Assembly (NCBI GenBank): GCA_026398535.1
Contig: JAPLSQ010000021.1
Coordinates: 1-64,000 of the forward strand
Source: Candidatus Sumerlaeota bacterium
GTDB lineage: Bacteria; Sumerlaeota; Sumerlaeia; Sumerlaeales; Sumerlaeaceae
DNA: 64,000 nucleotides
Direction: 5' to 3'
Of this stretch, positions 18,709-28,310 are shown piece after piece. Below the pieces are notes generated by a model. That model was given only the letters and a program-made list of their open reading frames with translations. It was not told the origin of the DNA and ran no database searches. Numbering within the stretch: position 1 is the stretch's first letter; each line of letters begins with the position of its first letter. A program made the translations under genes and the position numbers.

Positions 18709-20577
18709 TCAGGAAAGATCGCTGAGTGCGGGACTGTCGCGGAAACCCATGGCATCGGCGAAGGCATCCTGATATTCGGGTTGACCGCCAAGTTCCATGT
18801 ATTCAGCGCTCTCGCGCACAGCCTCGGCCCGGCGCCATGCGGCGCGATCGCACAAGGCGATGCGCGCGCCCACACCCGCCGCGTTGCCGATGAAATGGAC
18901 GCGCTCGGGTTCGATGTCTGGCACAAGGCCAATGTCGAGCGCGCTGGATTTGCGCACATAACTGCCAAATGCGCCCGCGATGAGCACCTGTTCGAGATCG
19001 CAGGTCTCCACTCCCAACCGCTTCATGAGCAGATACGTCCCGGCATGGATGGAACCTTTGGCAAGTTGAAGCTGGCGAATGTCGTGCGATGTGATCATCA
19101 CCGGAGCGCCCGTCTCTGTTTCCGTGCCTGAGGCAAGAACGACGGCACGGTGTCCCTGCTTGGTTGAAACGATGCGGGGCAAAAGCTGCGGGTATGCGGC
19201 CGCGTCAATATCTTCGGCCTGATGAAGCCTTCCGGATGGATTGAGCAGCCCGCAACGCAGGAAAATGGCTGCTGCGTCGATGAGCGCCGAACCGCAGATG
19301 CCCCTGGCCTTGACACCGCCGAGAATGCGCACCACAAGGCGCCCCCCTGAAGTCATCGACACACGGTCGATGGCGCCCGGCGCGGCCCGCATGCCCTGGC
19401 TGATATGCGCGCCCTCAAAGGCAGGACCCGCCGCCGTCGATGTGGCAATAAGCCGTTTGCAGTTGCCCAGCACGATTTCTGAGTTCGTGCCGAGATCAAT
19501 CATCAGTGAAAGCTTGTCCGTCCGGTCAAGTTCCGCCGCAATGATGCCGGCCACTGTGTCGCCGCCGACGTTGCTGCGGATCATCGGATAAACACGCAGG
19601 CAGGCGGCGGGTCGCAACTGAATGCCCAGGGACAGCGCCTTGATTGTCAGTCCCCGCGACCATACGCCGACAAAAGGCGAATGGCCAAGCGGACGCAGAT
19701 CGGCGCCCACAAGCGTGTGCAACATCGCGGGATTGCCCGCCGCGCACGCCGACCACACATCCTCGCGCATGCACCCCGCTTCAGCAAGCAGTTCGCCGAG
19801 CACGGTATTGATGCCGGCAATCATCGCCTTGTGGAGATGCTCGTTGCCGTGCGCGACATTGATCGCATGACCAATGCGCGATATGACATCGGCGCCAAAA
19901 TGAATCTGCGGATTGAGGCTGGAGGTATACGCCGCTGGAATGCCGGTTGTGAGATCAACCAGCGCTCCGGCAAGCGTCGTTGAGCCGAGATCAAGCGCAA
20001 GACCAAAGAGCGGTTTGTCCGCATCCCCGCCCGGACGCAAATCGAGGATGTCACCCTCATCAATAACGACCGTCATTCGGCGCTCATCGGCATCCGCGAC
20101 CGCCGTCAATTCGCGGAGCTGATCGATTGCGAAACAGGGCGCTGCCCGATCGGGCAGCTCCAGCGCCAGTGAATCTGCCAGCGCCCACTGGTGATCAAGC
20201 GAAGGCGCGGGGAGTTTCAGTGAATAACGCCGCACGAAAGGCTCAAAACCGCCGGCCAGAAGATCGGGCGGGCCGAAACTCTTGCCCGTTAGAGTGCGTG
20301 CGACAGGCGGAATTTCAACCGTCGCGTCCGCGGCGATGACCGCCCTGCAGGCCAGACGCCAGCCCGCGGCAAGATCATCCCCGCCAAGCAGTTTGCGATC
20401 GGCTTCTGTTGGCTCCGGCGCGCCTTCAATAAAACGCGCACGGCATTTGCCGCATGTCCCCCTGCCGCCGCAGGGATGATCGACAAGAATATCAGCGCGC
20501 GCGACTGCTTCTGAAAGCGGCGCGGCTTCAGCAAGCTCCACAACCTTGTTGTCTGGCAGAAGACGAAGTGTGATCAT
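18709..20577 (-). CDS. RACo/RamA-like ASKHA activator of corrinoid proteins (2Fe-2S ferredoxin plus DUF4445)
   Basis: The 622-residue protein begins with a 2Fe-2S ferredoxin domain whose ligands are Cys36, Cys42, Cys45 and Cys77 (HPCGGRGTCGKC). A linker follows, then an ASKHA ATPase region with GLALDLGSTTLAG (phosphate-1 loop), MIDLGTNSEIVLG and VLIAGAFGSYV. This is the layout of reductive activators that return inactive Co(II) corrinoid proteins to Co(I) at ATP expense. No corrinoid protein, methyltransferase or MtgC-like gene adjoins it, although a URO-D-like gene lies 10 kb upstream. It lies 2 nt after the DUF1460 gene on the same strand, so they share a transcript. Confidence 0.88.
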   Translation of the reverse strand: MITLRLLPDNKVVELAEAAPLSEAVARADILVDHPCGGRGTCGKCRARFIEGAPEPTEADRKLLGGDDLAAGWRLACRAVIAADATVEIPPVARTLTGKSFGPPDLLAGGFEPFVRRYSLKLPAPSLDHQWALADSLALELPDRAAPCFAIDQLRELTAVADADERRMTVVIDEGDILDLRPGGDADKPLFGLALDLGSTTLAGALVDLTTGIPAAYTSSLNPQIHFGADVISRIGHAINVAHGNEHLHKAMIAGINTVLGELLAEAGCMREDVWSACAAGNPAMLHTLVGADLRPLGHSPFVGVWSRGLTIKALSLGIQLRPAACLRVYPMIRSNVGGDTVAGIIAAELDRTDKLSLMIDLGTNSEIVLGNCKRLIATSTAAGPAFEGAHISQGMRAAPGAIDRVSMTSGGRLVVRILGGVKARGICGSALIDAAAIFLRCGLLNPSGRLHQAEDIDAAAYPQLLPRIVSTKQGHRAVVLASGTETETGAPVMITSHDIRQLQLAKGSIHAGTYLLMKRLGVETCDLEQVLIAGAFGSYVRKSSALDIGLVPDIEPERVHFIGNAAGVGARIALCDRAAWRRAEAVRESAEYMELGGQPEYQDAFADAMGFRDSPALSDLS

Positions 20578-20579
20578 GA

Positions 20580-21731
20580 TTATTTCAGAACTTCATCACG
20601 CAGGCGGAGAAATTTGAAGCCGAGGAACTGTGCGTTTCCCTTCCGGGCGCGTTCGGCGTTCTTCTTCACATTGTCGTTCACATACTGCATGATGGGTTGC
20701 TCCTTCACCTTGGGCGATGTTGAATGGATGAAGGTCACCGTTCCGTCGGGCAGGCGGCCAATCAAACCCACATGTCCCATCCACACGCCGCTCCCCTGCC
20801 CGCGCGCCACATTCACAAAATCGCCATCCTTGAGTTTCGGCAACACACCCTCAACCGCTTGCGCGGGGATATAGATGTCGTCAAGCATCTCGGGTTTGAA
20901 GTCCTGGCCGATGCCAAAATTGCCGAAGAATTTCGCACGGTCTATTTTTTCCTGGTAGCGCGTCACCGTTGTCGCGCCGAGTTTTCCCGTGACATCCTCG
21001 ACAAGCCAGGCGTTGTTCTTGTCCCAATCCGCTTCCGTGTAATGATTGCGCGTTGTCATGCCCGGCTTCCCATCTTTGTAACGGATTTTCTGCAGCGTGG
21101 CGAAGAATTCCTTCCAATCATGACTGAGAGCCATCGCATATGTATGCTCGGAAAACACGACACAATCGCTCTTGCCCAGGCTGAACATGGGATCCGGATC
21201 ATACACCTCGTAAGGGAACTCGCCAAGCAGATACATCCGGTAGGGTTGGTTGATATTTTTTCTCGCCAGATGAACAACACGCTCGCGCAGATTGGGAAAT
21301 TGCCGCTGAGCCCACCCAAGATAAACATCGGCCTCTTTGGGCGCCATCATATAGATCGGTTTGCGTTCGATGCGTTCAAGCCACCAATCCCTTTGCTCAT
21401 TGGTCAGACGGGGATTGGGCATCTTTTCAAGATACCAGCTTTTCCACCCGGCGGGCAGCGCCGGCCATGGGAGATCATGCAGATAGGACAGCAGACGCCA
21501 ATAGCTGACGTCATAATCCAGTTTGGCCTTATCCCCTCTGACAAGTTCGATAATGCCGCGTTTGACACGCTTTTCCATGGCGGCCGTTGTTTCACCGGCG
21601 CGCGGTTTGACATTCCATGCCGAGACGGCCACGGGGACATTGACGATGCCCCGCGGCGCGGCAAGAACGGCGTTGCTTGCGGCCAAAACCAGCACAGCCA
21701 TGGAGATGGAGATGACATATAATTTCATCAT
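20580..21731 (-). CDS. DUF1460 amidase-like (NlpC/P60-fold) exported protein
   Basis: A 383-residue protein with a signal peptide (residues 1-24) and the DUF1460 signatures: GKSDCVVFSEHTYAMA with the probable catalytic Cys, KIRYKDGKPGMTTRNHYTEADW, and MGHVGLIGR with a His, followed by FIHSTSPKV. Families of this kind cleave cell-wall peptides or related amides in the periplasm; direct substrate data are not inferable. ATG 21731 has GGAG 7 nt upstream. The gene runs into the RACo-like gene with a 2-nt gap, an unexpected pairing of an exported hydrolase with a cytoplasmic corrinoid activator. The first 130 residues after the signal are not recognised. Confidence 0.8.
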   Translation of the reverse strand: MMKLYVISISMAVLVLAASNAVLAAPRGIVNVPVAVSAWNVKPRAGETTAAMEKRVKRGIIELVRGDKAKLDYDVSYWRLLSYLHDLPWPALPAGWKSWYLEKMPNPRLTNEQRDWWLERIERKPIYMMAPKEADVYLGWAQRQFPNLRERVVHLARKNINQPYRMYLLGEFPYEVYDPDPMFSLGKSDCVVFSEHTYAMALSHDWKEFFATLQKIRYKDGKPGMTTRNHYTEADWDKNNAWLVEDVTGKLGATTVTRYQEKIDRAKFFGNFGIGQDFKPEMLDDIYIPAQAVEGVLPKLKDGDFVNVARGQGSGVWMGHVGLIGRLPDGTVTFIHSTSPKVKEQPIMQYVNDNVKKNAERARKGNAQFLGFKFLRLRDEVLK

Positions 21732-21872
21732 AACTTGGCTCCGTGATGATTGGAATCAACTGACACGACGAGAAACATGACCGCGTCATTCAATTCAGTC
21801 CACACAAAAGGCCATCCGCATCCTGACGCTACATATTGACAGGCGCAGTGATGACTTGCGAAGCATCGCGTC

Positions 21873-22658
21873 ATGTTTGACATGAAAGAAATATTGGACG
21901 CCGTGGCTTCCGGGCAACTGAAACCCGAAGATGCCGCAGGCCGGATCAGAACATTGCTTCGGGAATCCGGCTCATTCGCCGAAATGGGTCACACAAAACT
22001 TGACCTCCAGCGGCGCGCGCGCAGGGGTGTTGCCGAAGCGGTGTACTGCGCGGGAAAGACGCCAATGCAGGCGCTGGAGATTGCCGCGCGCCTTGACGCC
22101 GACGGACAGAACGTGCTTTGCACGCGCGTATCCGCGGAAATGGCCGTACACATGCTGGCAAGCCGCCCGGACTTCATTTACAACGCTGTCGCGCGCATCA
22201 TATATAAGCGCAACGAGGCCATGGGCGCGCCGCGCGGGCTGATTCTCGTCCTCACAGCGGGCACCTCGGATATTCCAGTCGCCGAGGAAGCGGCGCTCAG
22301 CGCCGAGATGATGGGCGACCGGGTCGAGCGGGTATTCGATGTCGGCGTGGCCGGCATCCACAGGCTGTTCGGAGCCGCCGGGGAACTCATGCGGCAGGCG
22401 CGGGTGATCATCGTGGCGGCAGGCATGGAAGGCGCTTTGCCCAGTGTCGTGGCCGGTCTCGTCGGCGTGCCTGTGATCGCAACGCCAACCAGCGCCGGTT
22501 ATGGCGCGTCATTCGGCGGGGTCACAGCGCTGCTGGCGATGCTGACCTCGTGCAGCGGCGGCGTGGCCGTTGTCAACATTGACAACGGTTTTGGCGCGGC
22601 GTTGCTGGCGCATCTCATCAATCAGCCCGCTCAAGACAATTCACCTGAACAAGATTAA
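21873..22658 (+). CDS. larB: Nickel-pincer cofactor biosynthesis protein LarB
   Basis: The 261-residue protein matches LarB, with the PurE-like core LTAGTSDIPVAEEA, VFDVGVAGIHRLF and AAGMEGALPSVVAGLV. LarB carboxylates nicotinic acid adenine dinucleotide and hydrolyses the phosphoanhydride to give pyridinium-3,5-biscarboxylate mononucleotide, the first step to the nickel-pincer nucleotide used by lactate racemase LarA and related enzymes. The start at ATG 21873 has a weak ribosome-binding site; ATG 21882 is possible. larC follows 23 nt downstream. larE and larA are not in the window. Confidence 0.95.
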   Translation: MFDMKEILDAVASGQLKPEDAAGRIRTLLRESGSFAEMGHTKLDLQRRARRGVAEAVYCAGKTPMQALEIAARLDADGQNVLCTRVSAEMAVHMLASRPDFIYNAVARIIYKRNEAMGAPRGLILVLTAGTSDIPVAEEAALSAEMMGDRVERVFDVGVAGIHRLFGAAGELMRQARVIIVAAGMEGALPSVVAGLVGVPVIATPTSAGYGASFGGVTALLAMLTSCSGGVAVVNIDNGFGAALLAHLINQPAQDNSPEQD

Positions 22659-22681
22659 GAAGGGCTGTTAATCATTTCAAA

Positions 22682-23881
22682 ATGATGACAACCGCATATT
22701 TTGATTGTTATAACGGGATCAGCGGCGACATGACGCTCGGGGCGCTTGTGGATCTTGGCGTGCGGATCGAGGCTTTGCGGGCGGCGCTCGCCGCGCTGCC
22801 CATAACCAGTTACAAGATTGAAACCGAGCGGGTGAAACGATGCGGCATCGGCGCCACACTGGTGCGCGTCATCGCCGGGGAACATCATGCGCATCGCGGC
22901 TTCAGCGAAATCCGTGACATCATCGCGAACAGCGCGTTCAGCGATGCGGTCAAACACCAAGCCATCAAGGCATTTCATAAACTCGCCACAGCGGAAGCGG
23001 AAATTCACGAAACCTCCATGGAGAAGGTCCGTTTTCATGAAGTTGGCGCCATCGATGCCATTGTTGACATCACCGGCGCCATGTGGGGACTGGAACAGTT
23101 GGGCGTCGGCCGGGTGATCGCCTCCTCCGTCTGTGTGGGATCGGGCACGGTGAACACCGCGCACGGCATCATGCCCATCCCGGCGCCCGCGACAGCAAAG
23201 CTGCTGGAGGGAACGCCCATCAGCGCCGGCCCGATGGACGGCGAACTCACCACGCCCACAGGCGCCGCCATTCTGACGACAATCACTTCCGAATTCAAAC
23301 CGCTCCCTGAATTTATGATCAGCCGCACTGGTTACGGAGCCGGATCGCGCGAGCGCAAGGGACACACCAACTATCTCCGCGTCATGCTTGGCGAGGAAAA
23401 GGACGCGGAAACGCGCGCGCCCGTCGAAAAGCGTGAACTCGCAATCGTGCAGACAGAAATCGATGACATGCCAGGCCAGTTGTTCGGCCATCTGCTGGAG
23501 ATGCTCCTTGCGGAGGGCTGCCTTGACGCTCACATCCGCCCCATCCAGATGAAAAAGAACCGGCCCGGCGTCAGTATTCAGGCGCTGGTGGAACCCGGGC
23601 ACATCAACCGGATCGTGGAACTCATGTTGCGCGAAACCGCGACATTTGGCGTCAAAGTGCTGCATTGCGACCGCTACTGCCTTCGGCGCGCCTTCCAGAA
23701 AATTCAAACACCCTACGGTGAAGTCTCGGTGAAGCTGGGTTACTGGGGCGATGACGTGCTGAAAGCCATGCCCGAATATGAGGACTGCCGCCATCTCGCC
23801 CATGAAAAGCGAGTGCCGCTCATCGAAGTTCTCAACGCGGCGCGCACTGCGGCGGATTTGTGCTTCCACCCGAAGTCTTGA
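22682..23881 (+). CDS. larC: Nickel insertion protein LarC (CTP-dependent cyclometallase)
   Basis: A single uninterrupted 399-residue frame matches LarC (start [20 protein letters not shown], middle [21 protein letters not shown]-terminal [17 protein letters not shown]). LarC inserts nickel into the bis-thiocarboxylate pincer using CTP hydrolysis. In Lactiplantibacillus the gene is split by a programmed frameshift; here it is continuous. ATG 22682 and ATG 22685 are adjacent starts. Together with larB it implies a nickel-pincer racemase or epimerase elsewhere in the genome. The next gene starts 37 nt downstream on the same strand. Confidence 0.95.
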   Translation: MMTTAYFDCYNGISGDMTLGALVDLGVRIEALRAALAALPITSYKIETERVKRCGIGATLVRVIAGEHHAHRGFSEIRDIIANSAFSDAVKHQAIKAFHKLATAEAEIHETSMEKVRFHEVGAIDAIVDITGAMWGLEQLGVGRVIASSVCVGSGTVNTAHGIMPIPAPATAKLLEGTPISAGPMDGELTTPTGAAILTTITSEFKPLPEFMISRTGYGAGSRERKGHTNYLRVMLGEEKDAETRAPVEKRELAIVQTEIDDMPGQLFGHLLEMLLAEGCLDAHIRPIQMKKNRPGVSIQALVEPGHINRIVELMLRETATFGVKVLHCDRYCLRRAFQKIQTPYGEVSVKLGYWGDDVLKAMPEYEDCRHLAHEKRVPLIEVLNAARTAADLCFHPKS

Positions 23882-23918
23882 GTTTTTTGCATTTGCTGAA
23901 ATTCGCGGGAGCCAACTG

Positions 23919-25016
23919 ATGACATCAAAATATCTGCGTGGACGCAAAATTGAACCGCCGGCTGTCGAGCCGAATATTTCCGCGGCCGACCTGATCGACA
24001 ACCACTTCCTGGCCTACAATGCCGGACGGTTGCGCGAAGCAGCCCGGCTCTTCACAGACAAATATTTGAATGACAATGTCACCATCGGCGTCACGTTGAC
24101 CGGCGCGCTCACACCCGCGGGTCTCGGCATGTCATGCCTTATACCCATGATCGAGGCTGGCTTCATCGACTGGATCGTATCGACCGGAGCGAACCTTTAC
24201 CACGACACCCATTTCGGTCTTGGTCTCTCGCTCCACGCCGGCAGCCATCTTATCGATGATGTCATGTTGAGGCAGGACGGCGTGGTGCGCATCTACGACA
24301 TTCTTTTCGGCTACAAGGTTCTGCTGAAAACAGACGCTTTCTTCCGCCGGATTTTCGACGAACCGGAGTTCCAGCGCACGATGGGCACAGCGGAATTTCA
24401 TTACTTGTGCGGAAAGTATGTGCGCGAACGTGAAGCGCGGCTGGGGTTGAAACGGCGGTCATTGCTCTCTGTGGCCCATGAATATGGCGTGCCTGTTTAC
24501 ACGTCGTCGCCGGGCGACAGCTCGATCGGCATGAATATCGCCGAGCGCAAGCTCAACGGCTCCAAACTTGTCATCGATTCCAGCATCGACGTCAACGAAA
24601 CCGCCGCCATCGTGCTCGATGCCAAGCGCAGCGGCGGCAAGAGTGCCGTGTGCATCTTCGGCGGCGGATCGCCAAAAAATTTCATTATGCAGACGGAACC
24701 GCAAATCCAGGAAGTGCTTGGAATCAAGGAAAAGGGGCACGACTATTTCCTGCAGGTCACCGATGCGCGGCCCGACACGGGCGGCCTGAGCGGCGCCACA
24801 CCCTCCGAGGCTGTGAGCTGGGGAAAAGTCGATCCGGCCCGACTGCCCGACACCGTCGTATGCTACTGTGATGCCTCGATTGCCATGCCGCTCCTCGCCG
24901 CTTACTCGCTCACGCGCCACGCGCCGCGCCGCCACAAACGTCTCTACGACCAGCGGTCAATGATGCTTGAAGCCCTGCAACGCGAATATCTGTCGGCAAA
25001 GAACAGAAAACGATAG
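23919..25016 (+). CDS. Deoxyhypusine-synthase-like protein (DHS family; possible homospermidine synthase)
   Basis: The start at ATG 23919 is supported by GGGAG 8-12 nt upstream and gives 365 residues; the open frame further upstream lies inside larC. The protein has the DHS-family NAD-binding and spermidine-site motifs, including [43 protein letters not shown] and [14 protein letters not shown] [12 protein letters not shown]. Lys253 in GGGSPKNF aligns with the lysine of eukaryotic DHS that carries the butylamine intermediate. Bacteria lack hypusinated eIF5A, so bacterial members usually act as homospermidine synthases (SpeY-type) or are uncharacterised. It follows larBC and may be in the same operon. 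Confidence 0.85.
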   Translation: MTSKYLRGRKIEPPAVEPNISAADLIDNHFLAYNAGRLREAARLFTDKYLNDNVTIGVTLTGALTPAGLGMSCLIPMIEAGFIDWIVSTGANLYHDTHFGLGLSLHAGSHLIDDVMLRQDGVVRIYDILFGYKVLLKTDAFFRRIFDEPEFQRTMGTAEFHYLCGKYVREREARLGLKRRSLLSVAHEYGVPVYTSSPGDSSIGMNIAERKLNGSKLVIDSSIDVNETAAIVLDAKRSGGKSAVCIFGGGSPKNFIMQTEPQIQEVLGIKEKGHDYFLQVTDARPDTGGLSGATPSEAVSWGKVDPARLPDTVVCYCDASIAMPLLAAYSLTRHAPRRHKRLYDQRSMMLEALQREYLSAKNRKR

Positions 25017-25127
25017 AATAGTTTTGCGGGCGGAATCGCCGATCCCGCCCCTCCGACGACCTAATCCCGTTGTCCTCATCATGATTTCCTTTGATTTGTC
25101 GCAACCCGCACACGTTAGTATCGGCTC

Positions 25128-25553
25128 ATGATCTCAGTCTGCCCCAGATGCGACGAAAGTCTGTTCATACTTGAATTCAAGGATGTGCAGGTGGATTTCT
25201 GCCACAAGTGCAAGGGGGTATGGCTTGATGCGGGCGAGCTTGAGCAGTTGCTCATCAGAACAGGCGCCGAATCGCATGATCCCGTGATGGGTTTCCAAGC
25301 GGAAAAGGGCAAGGCGCCGCGCGGCCGCCGCCAGCTATGCCCGCGCTGTGACAAGCCTTTGCATGAAGTCATCGTCAATGGTCATCACGGCGGCTCAGTC
25401 ATGATCGATCAATGTCCGCGCGACCACGGAATATGGTTCGACAAACAGGAATTGCAGGAGCTTCTGTCACTATTCTCGCCGGAATCGCATGCGGGCAGGA
25501 CAATTGAGTTTCTGAACGAGATTTTGGGTCAACCAAGCAACAAGAAAAAATAA
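25128..25553 (+). CDS. Double zinc-ribbon (zf-TFIIB type) protein
   Basis: The 141-residue protein contains two zinc-ribbon units: CPRCDESL...[19 protein letters not shown] near residues 5-43 and CPRCDKPL...[19 protein letters not shown] near 72-113. In the second the distal Cys is followed by Pro-Arg-Asp-His, so Cys/His ligands are likely. The W-L/F-D-x-x-E-L motif after each ribbon is characteristic of zf-TFIIB (Pfam) bacterial proteins of unknown function. It is followed within about 20 nt by lemA-like and M48-protease genes, suggesting a functional unit. Confidence 0.85.
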   Translation: MISVCPRCDESLFILEFKDVQVDFCHKCKGVWLDAGELEQLLIRTGAESHDPVMGFQAEKGKAPRGRRQLCPRCDKPLHEVIVNGHHGGSVMIDQCPRDHGIWFDKQELQELLSLFSPESHAGRTIEFLNEILGQPSNKKK

Positions 25554-25575
25554 TCGGAAAGGAGTGTATCAAATC

Positions 25576-26133
25576 ATGATTCTCGGTGTCGTCATTCTTG
25601 TCATAGCGGTTGTTGTTCTGATCCTGTATGCCGTAGGCACATACAACGGTCTTGTGCGGATGCGCAACGAGGTGCAGAATGCGTGGTCGCAGATTGATGT
25701 GCAACTCAAGCGCCGCTATGATCTCATCCCCAACCTTGTGGAAACAGTAAAGGGATACGCGGCGCATGAGCGCCAGACGCTGGAAAATGTCACGAAGGCG
25801 CGCAACATGGCAATGAGCGCCACGGGCGTGCCCGAGAGGGCCGAGGCGGAAAATGTCCTTACCGGCGCGCTCAAGTCGCTATTCGCCGTCAGCGAAGCCT
25901 ATCCGGACCTGAAGGCAAACCAGAACTTCCTGCAACTGCAGGAGGAACTGACCTCGACGGAGAACAAGATCGCCTTCTCAAGGCAGTATTACAACGACTC
26001 CACGATGAACTACAACACGCGCATCGAGCAGTTCCCTGCCAACATAGTCGCCGGGATGTTCAATTTCACGCGCCGCGAGTTCTTCGAGGCAAAGGAACCC
26101 GCCGAACGCGAAGCGGTCAAAGTGAAGTTCTAA
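25576..26133 (+). CDS. LemA family protein
   Basis: The protein of about 185 residues has an N-terminal transmembrane helix followed by the LemA coiled-coil domain ([51 protein letters not shown]). I choose ATG 25576 with GGAG 11 nt upstream over GTG 25564. LemA proteins are membrane-anchored, with most of the helical bundle on the outer side of the inner membrane; the exact role is unsettled. LemA next to an M48/HtpX-like protease is a recurrent pairing, and the protease follows here with about 30 nt between. Confidence 0.93.
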   Translation: MILGVVILVIAVVVLILYAVGTYNGLVRMRNEVQNAWSQIDVQLKRRYDLIPNLVETVKGYAAHERQTLENVTKARNMAMSATGVPERAEAENVLTGALKSLFAVSEAYPDLKANQNFLQLQEELTSTENKIAFSRQYYNDSTMNYNTRIEQFPANIVAGMFNFTRREFFEAKEPAEREAVKVKF

Positions 26134-26164
26134 CTGTTCATCCTCCGGAAGGACCATTTCAGGC

Positions 26165-27409
26165 ATGTGGGAACAAATCCGCGCAAACCGCCGTCGTTCG
26201 CTGACCCTCATCATCGTGCTGGGCGTGGTGCTCGTTTTGATGGGCTTCAGCATCGGCGAACTCATGTTCGGACAAGGAGGCGGCACAATCGGCATTGGCG
26301 TGGCGCTGGTCATCTGGCTCATCCAGATGATGGTTTATTTCCTCTCCGCGGAGTCGGTGCTGATGTCAGGCATGAACGCGCGCGAATTGAGCCGCGACGA
26401 AAGTCCCCGCCTTTTCAATGTCATTGAGGAGATGAAGATCGCGTCGGGGTTGAACCACATGCCGCGCGTCTATCTTGTGGACAGCTCCGCGCCCAACGCC
26501 TTTGCCATAGGCCGCAAGGCAAAAGACAGCGCCATCGCCGTGACCACGGGTTTGATGTACCGCTTGAACCGCGACGAGCTGCAGGGTGTCATCGCGCATG
26601 AGACCGGCCATATCAAGAACCGTGACGTCCAATTCATGACGCTGGCGGGCGTCACACTGGGCACAATCATCATATTGTCCGAGCTGACAGGCAGGTATTT
26701 CCTTTTCGGCGGACGCATGCGCGACCGCTCAAGCTCGCGCAGCAGCGGCGACGGCGGCGGCTCCCAGGCGCAGATCGTCATCCTCATCATCTCGCTCGTC
26801 GTGGTTGTCCTCGCCCCCATCCTCGCCCAGATGCTCTACTTTGCCTGTTCTCGCAAGCGCGAATATCTGGCCGACGCTTCAAGCGCCCAGTATACGCGTT
26901 ATCCGGAGGGACTCGCCTCGGCGCTGGAGAAAATTGCCGGGAAAGGCTCCGCCATGACCGTCAGCAAAGCCGTGGCTCCCATGTTCATCGTAAATCCCAT
27001 GTATGCGGCCAGCGGAGAACCGAGCAGCATTTTTTCCACTCACCCGCCGACCGGGCAGCGCGTCAAGGTGCTGCGCGCGATGGCGGGCGCATCGCTGGCG
27101 GACTACGACGCGGCCTACCGCGCCGCCGAAGGCAGGGGCTTGATCGGCACGCAGTCGCTCAACGCCTCGCAACCCGAAGTCATTCGCGCTTCGTCAGACA
27201 ACGCGCCATTTGAAACACGGGCGGGCGCCCGGTCGGCCGTGGCAAGCTCGGATGGATATACCGCGATGCAATGTGACTGTGGCGCGAAAATTGGGGTTCC
27301 GCCCGCATACAATCAGCCGCAGATCAACTGCGTGCGCTGCGGCGCCGACATTCCCGTGCCCGCCCCCGCCGCCCGCAACGCAACGATGCCCGGAAAACAG
27401 GACGCTTGA
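26165..27409 (+). CDS. M48 family (HtpX-like) membrane zinc metalloprotease with C-terminal zinc ribbon
   Basis: The 414-residue protein has N-terminal helices, the zinc-binding HETGH motif (VIAHETGHIKNRD) near residue 144, two further membrane segments, and KREYLADASSA carrying the third Glu ligand. The end of the protein departs from HtpX: about 55 extra residues hold CDCGAKIGVPPAYNQPQ followed by CVRCGAD, an apparent zinc ribbon. M48 proteases of this type degrade damaged membrane proteins. It follows lemA; together with the upstream zinc-ribbon gene the three form a likely unit in which zinc-ribbon modules occur twice. Confidence 0.9.
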   Translation: MWEQIRANRRRSLTLIIVLGVVLVLMGFSIGELMFGQGGGTIGIGVALVIWLIQMMVYFLSAESVLMSGMNARELSRDESPRLFNVIEEMKIASGLNHMPRVYLVDSSAPNAFAIGRKAKDSAIAVTTGLMYRLNRDELQGVIAHETGHIKNRDVQFMTLAGVTLGTIIILSELTGRYFLFGGRMRDRSSSRSSGDGGGSQAQIVILIISLVVVVLAPILAQMLYFACSRKREYLADASSAQYTRYPEGLASALEKIAGKGSAMTVSKAVAPMFIVNPMYAASGEPSSIFSTHPPTGQRVKVLRAMAGASLADYDAAYRAAEGRGLIGTQSLNASQPEVIRASSDNAPFETRAGARSAVASSDGYTAMQCDCGAKIGVPPAYNQPQINCVRCGADIPVPAPAARNATMPGKQDA

Positions 27410-27595
27410 TGCAAAACGCAAATCTTAATAAGCTCGCGGTGTTCGCGCCACCCTTCAAGCCAGGCGAGCACAAGCGCATCGTCGTCAAGATTGCGGACAA
27501 CCGGGGCATCGAGCCTGAAGATCAGGGAGATCCCCATGGGAGCAAAACCGAAAATGAGTTCTTATCGGACATTCACTTCCTGATACAGGCGCTTT

Positions 27596-28156
27596 TTACC
27601 TGGCCTCGGGCAGGCGGCACAGCAACACGCGGTCTTCGCCATCGCATTCGGCGAGCCGCACCTGAACCACTTGCGTATAGTCGGTTTCCACGCGCTGGGC
27701 TGTGTAATCCGGTTGAATCGGGTACTCGCGCAAACAGCGGTCCACAAGCGCCAGCAGACGGATCAACAGCGGACGCCCAAAATCCACGATTTCATCCAGC
27801 GCGGCTCGAATCGTGCGCCCCGTAAAAATCACATCATCAATCAGAATGATTTTTTTGCCCGTCACATCGAAATCTATCGTTGTCCTGCCCACAACCGGTT
27901 GCGGCCCGAGCGTGGACAGGTCATCGCGGTAAAGTGTAATATCAATGTCGCCAACCATAACCTGCTGGTTGTGCGCGCTGGCAATATGGCGCGCCAGGCG
28001 CTGCGCGAGATAAATGCCGCGGGTTTTAATGCCCAGGAGAACAAGATTGGGATCATGCGGAAAATCCCTGTGTATGTGCGCCGCCAAAAGCGCCAGCGCC
28101 CGCTCAATATCATCAGATTCCATCATGACCCGCAAAACGGGAAAGTTTTCTGCCAC
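27596..28156 (-). CDS. pyrR: PyrR-type phosphoribosyltransferase (pyrimidine regulator/uracil PRTase)
   Basis: The 186-residue protein has the PRPP-binding loop KKIILIDDVIFTGRTIRAALD (split near residues 98-118) and the PyrR-type N-terminus with LLGIKTRGIYLAQRLA and ITLYRDDLS. PyrR proteins bind pyrimidine-operon leader RNA as attenuation regulators and may keep uracil phosphoribosyltransferase activity. No pyr biosynthetic gene is near, so the target would be distant or the enzyme role dominates. Its start is about 50 nt downstream of the hairpin at 28193-28222, which could alternatively act as an attenuator of pyrR. Confidence 0.9.
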   Translation of the reverse strand: MAENFPVLRVMMESDDIERALALLAAHIHRDFPHDPNLVLLGIKTRGIYLAQRLARHIASAHNQQVMVGDIDITLYRDDLSTLGPQPVVGRTTIDFDVTGKKIILIDDVIFTGRTIRAALDEIVDFGRPLLIRLLALVDRCLREYPIQPDYTAQRVETDYTQVVQVRLAECDGEDRVLLCRLPEAR

Positions 28157-28192
28157 TTCGTCTCACTCTCTTTCTTGTTTATCGGCGCGCCA

Positions 28193-28222
28193 GAAATAAT
28201 AAAAATGAAGGCCTCTCCTTCA
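28193..28222 (-). terminator. Rho-independent terminator after the MutL/DUF6754 operon
   Basis: On the minus strand a 6-bp stem TGAAGG/CCTTCA with loop AGAGG is followed by TTTTTATTATTT. It lies about 90 nt beyond the last gene of the seven-gene minus-strand operon and before pyrR. The stem is short, so efficiency is uncertain; it may also work as a pyrR attenuator. Confidence 0.55.
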
Positions 28223-28310
28223 CACAACCAATCGCGTAGTTCGGGGCACAGATTGCGAATTGCAAGCAGTTTTCATAATCCAAGGCCATGCAGCCGCGCG
28301 AACAGTGTTG

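Noticed and set aside
22655..24001. 448-codon minus-strand frame opposite larC
   Set aside because: Shadow of larC, which has clear family motifs; no domain seen in the shadow.
27406..27825. 139-codon plus-strand frame between the M48 protease gene and pyrR
   Set aside because: Overlaps pyrR from the opposite strand, has no family pattern and no convincing ribosome-binding site.
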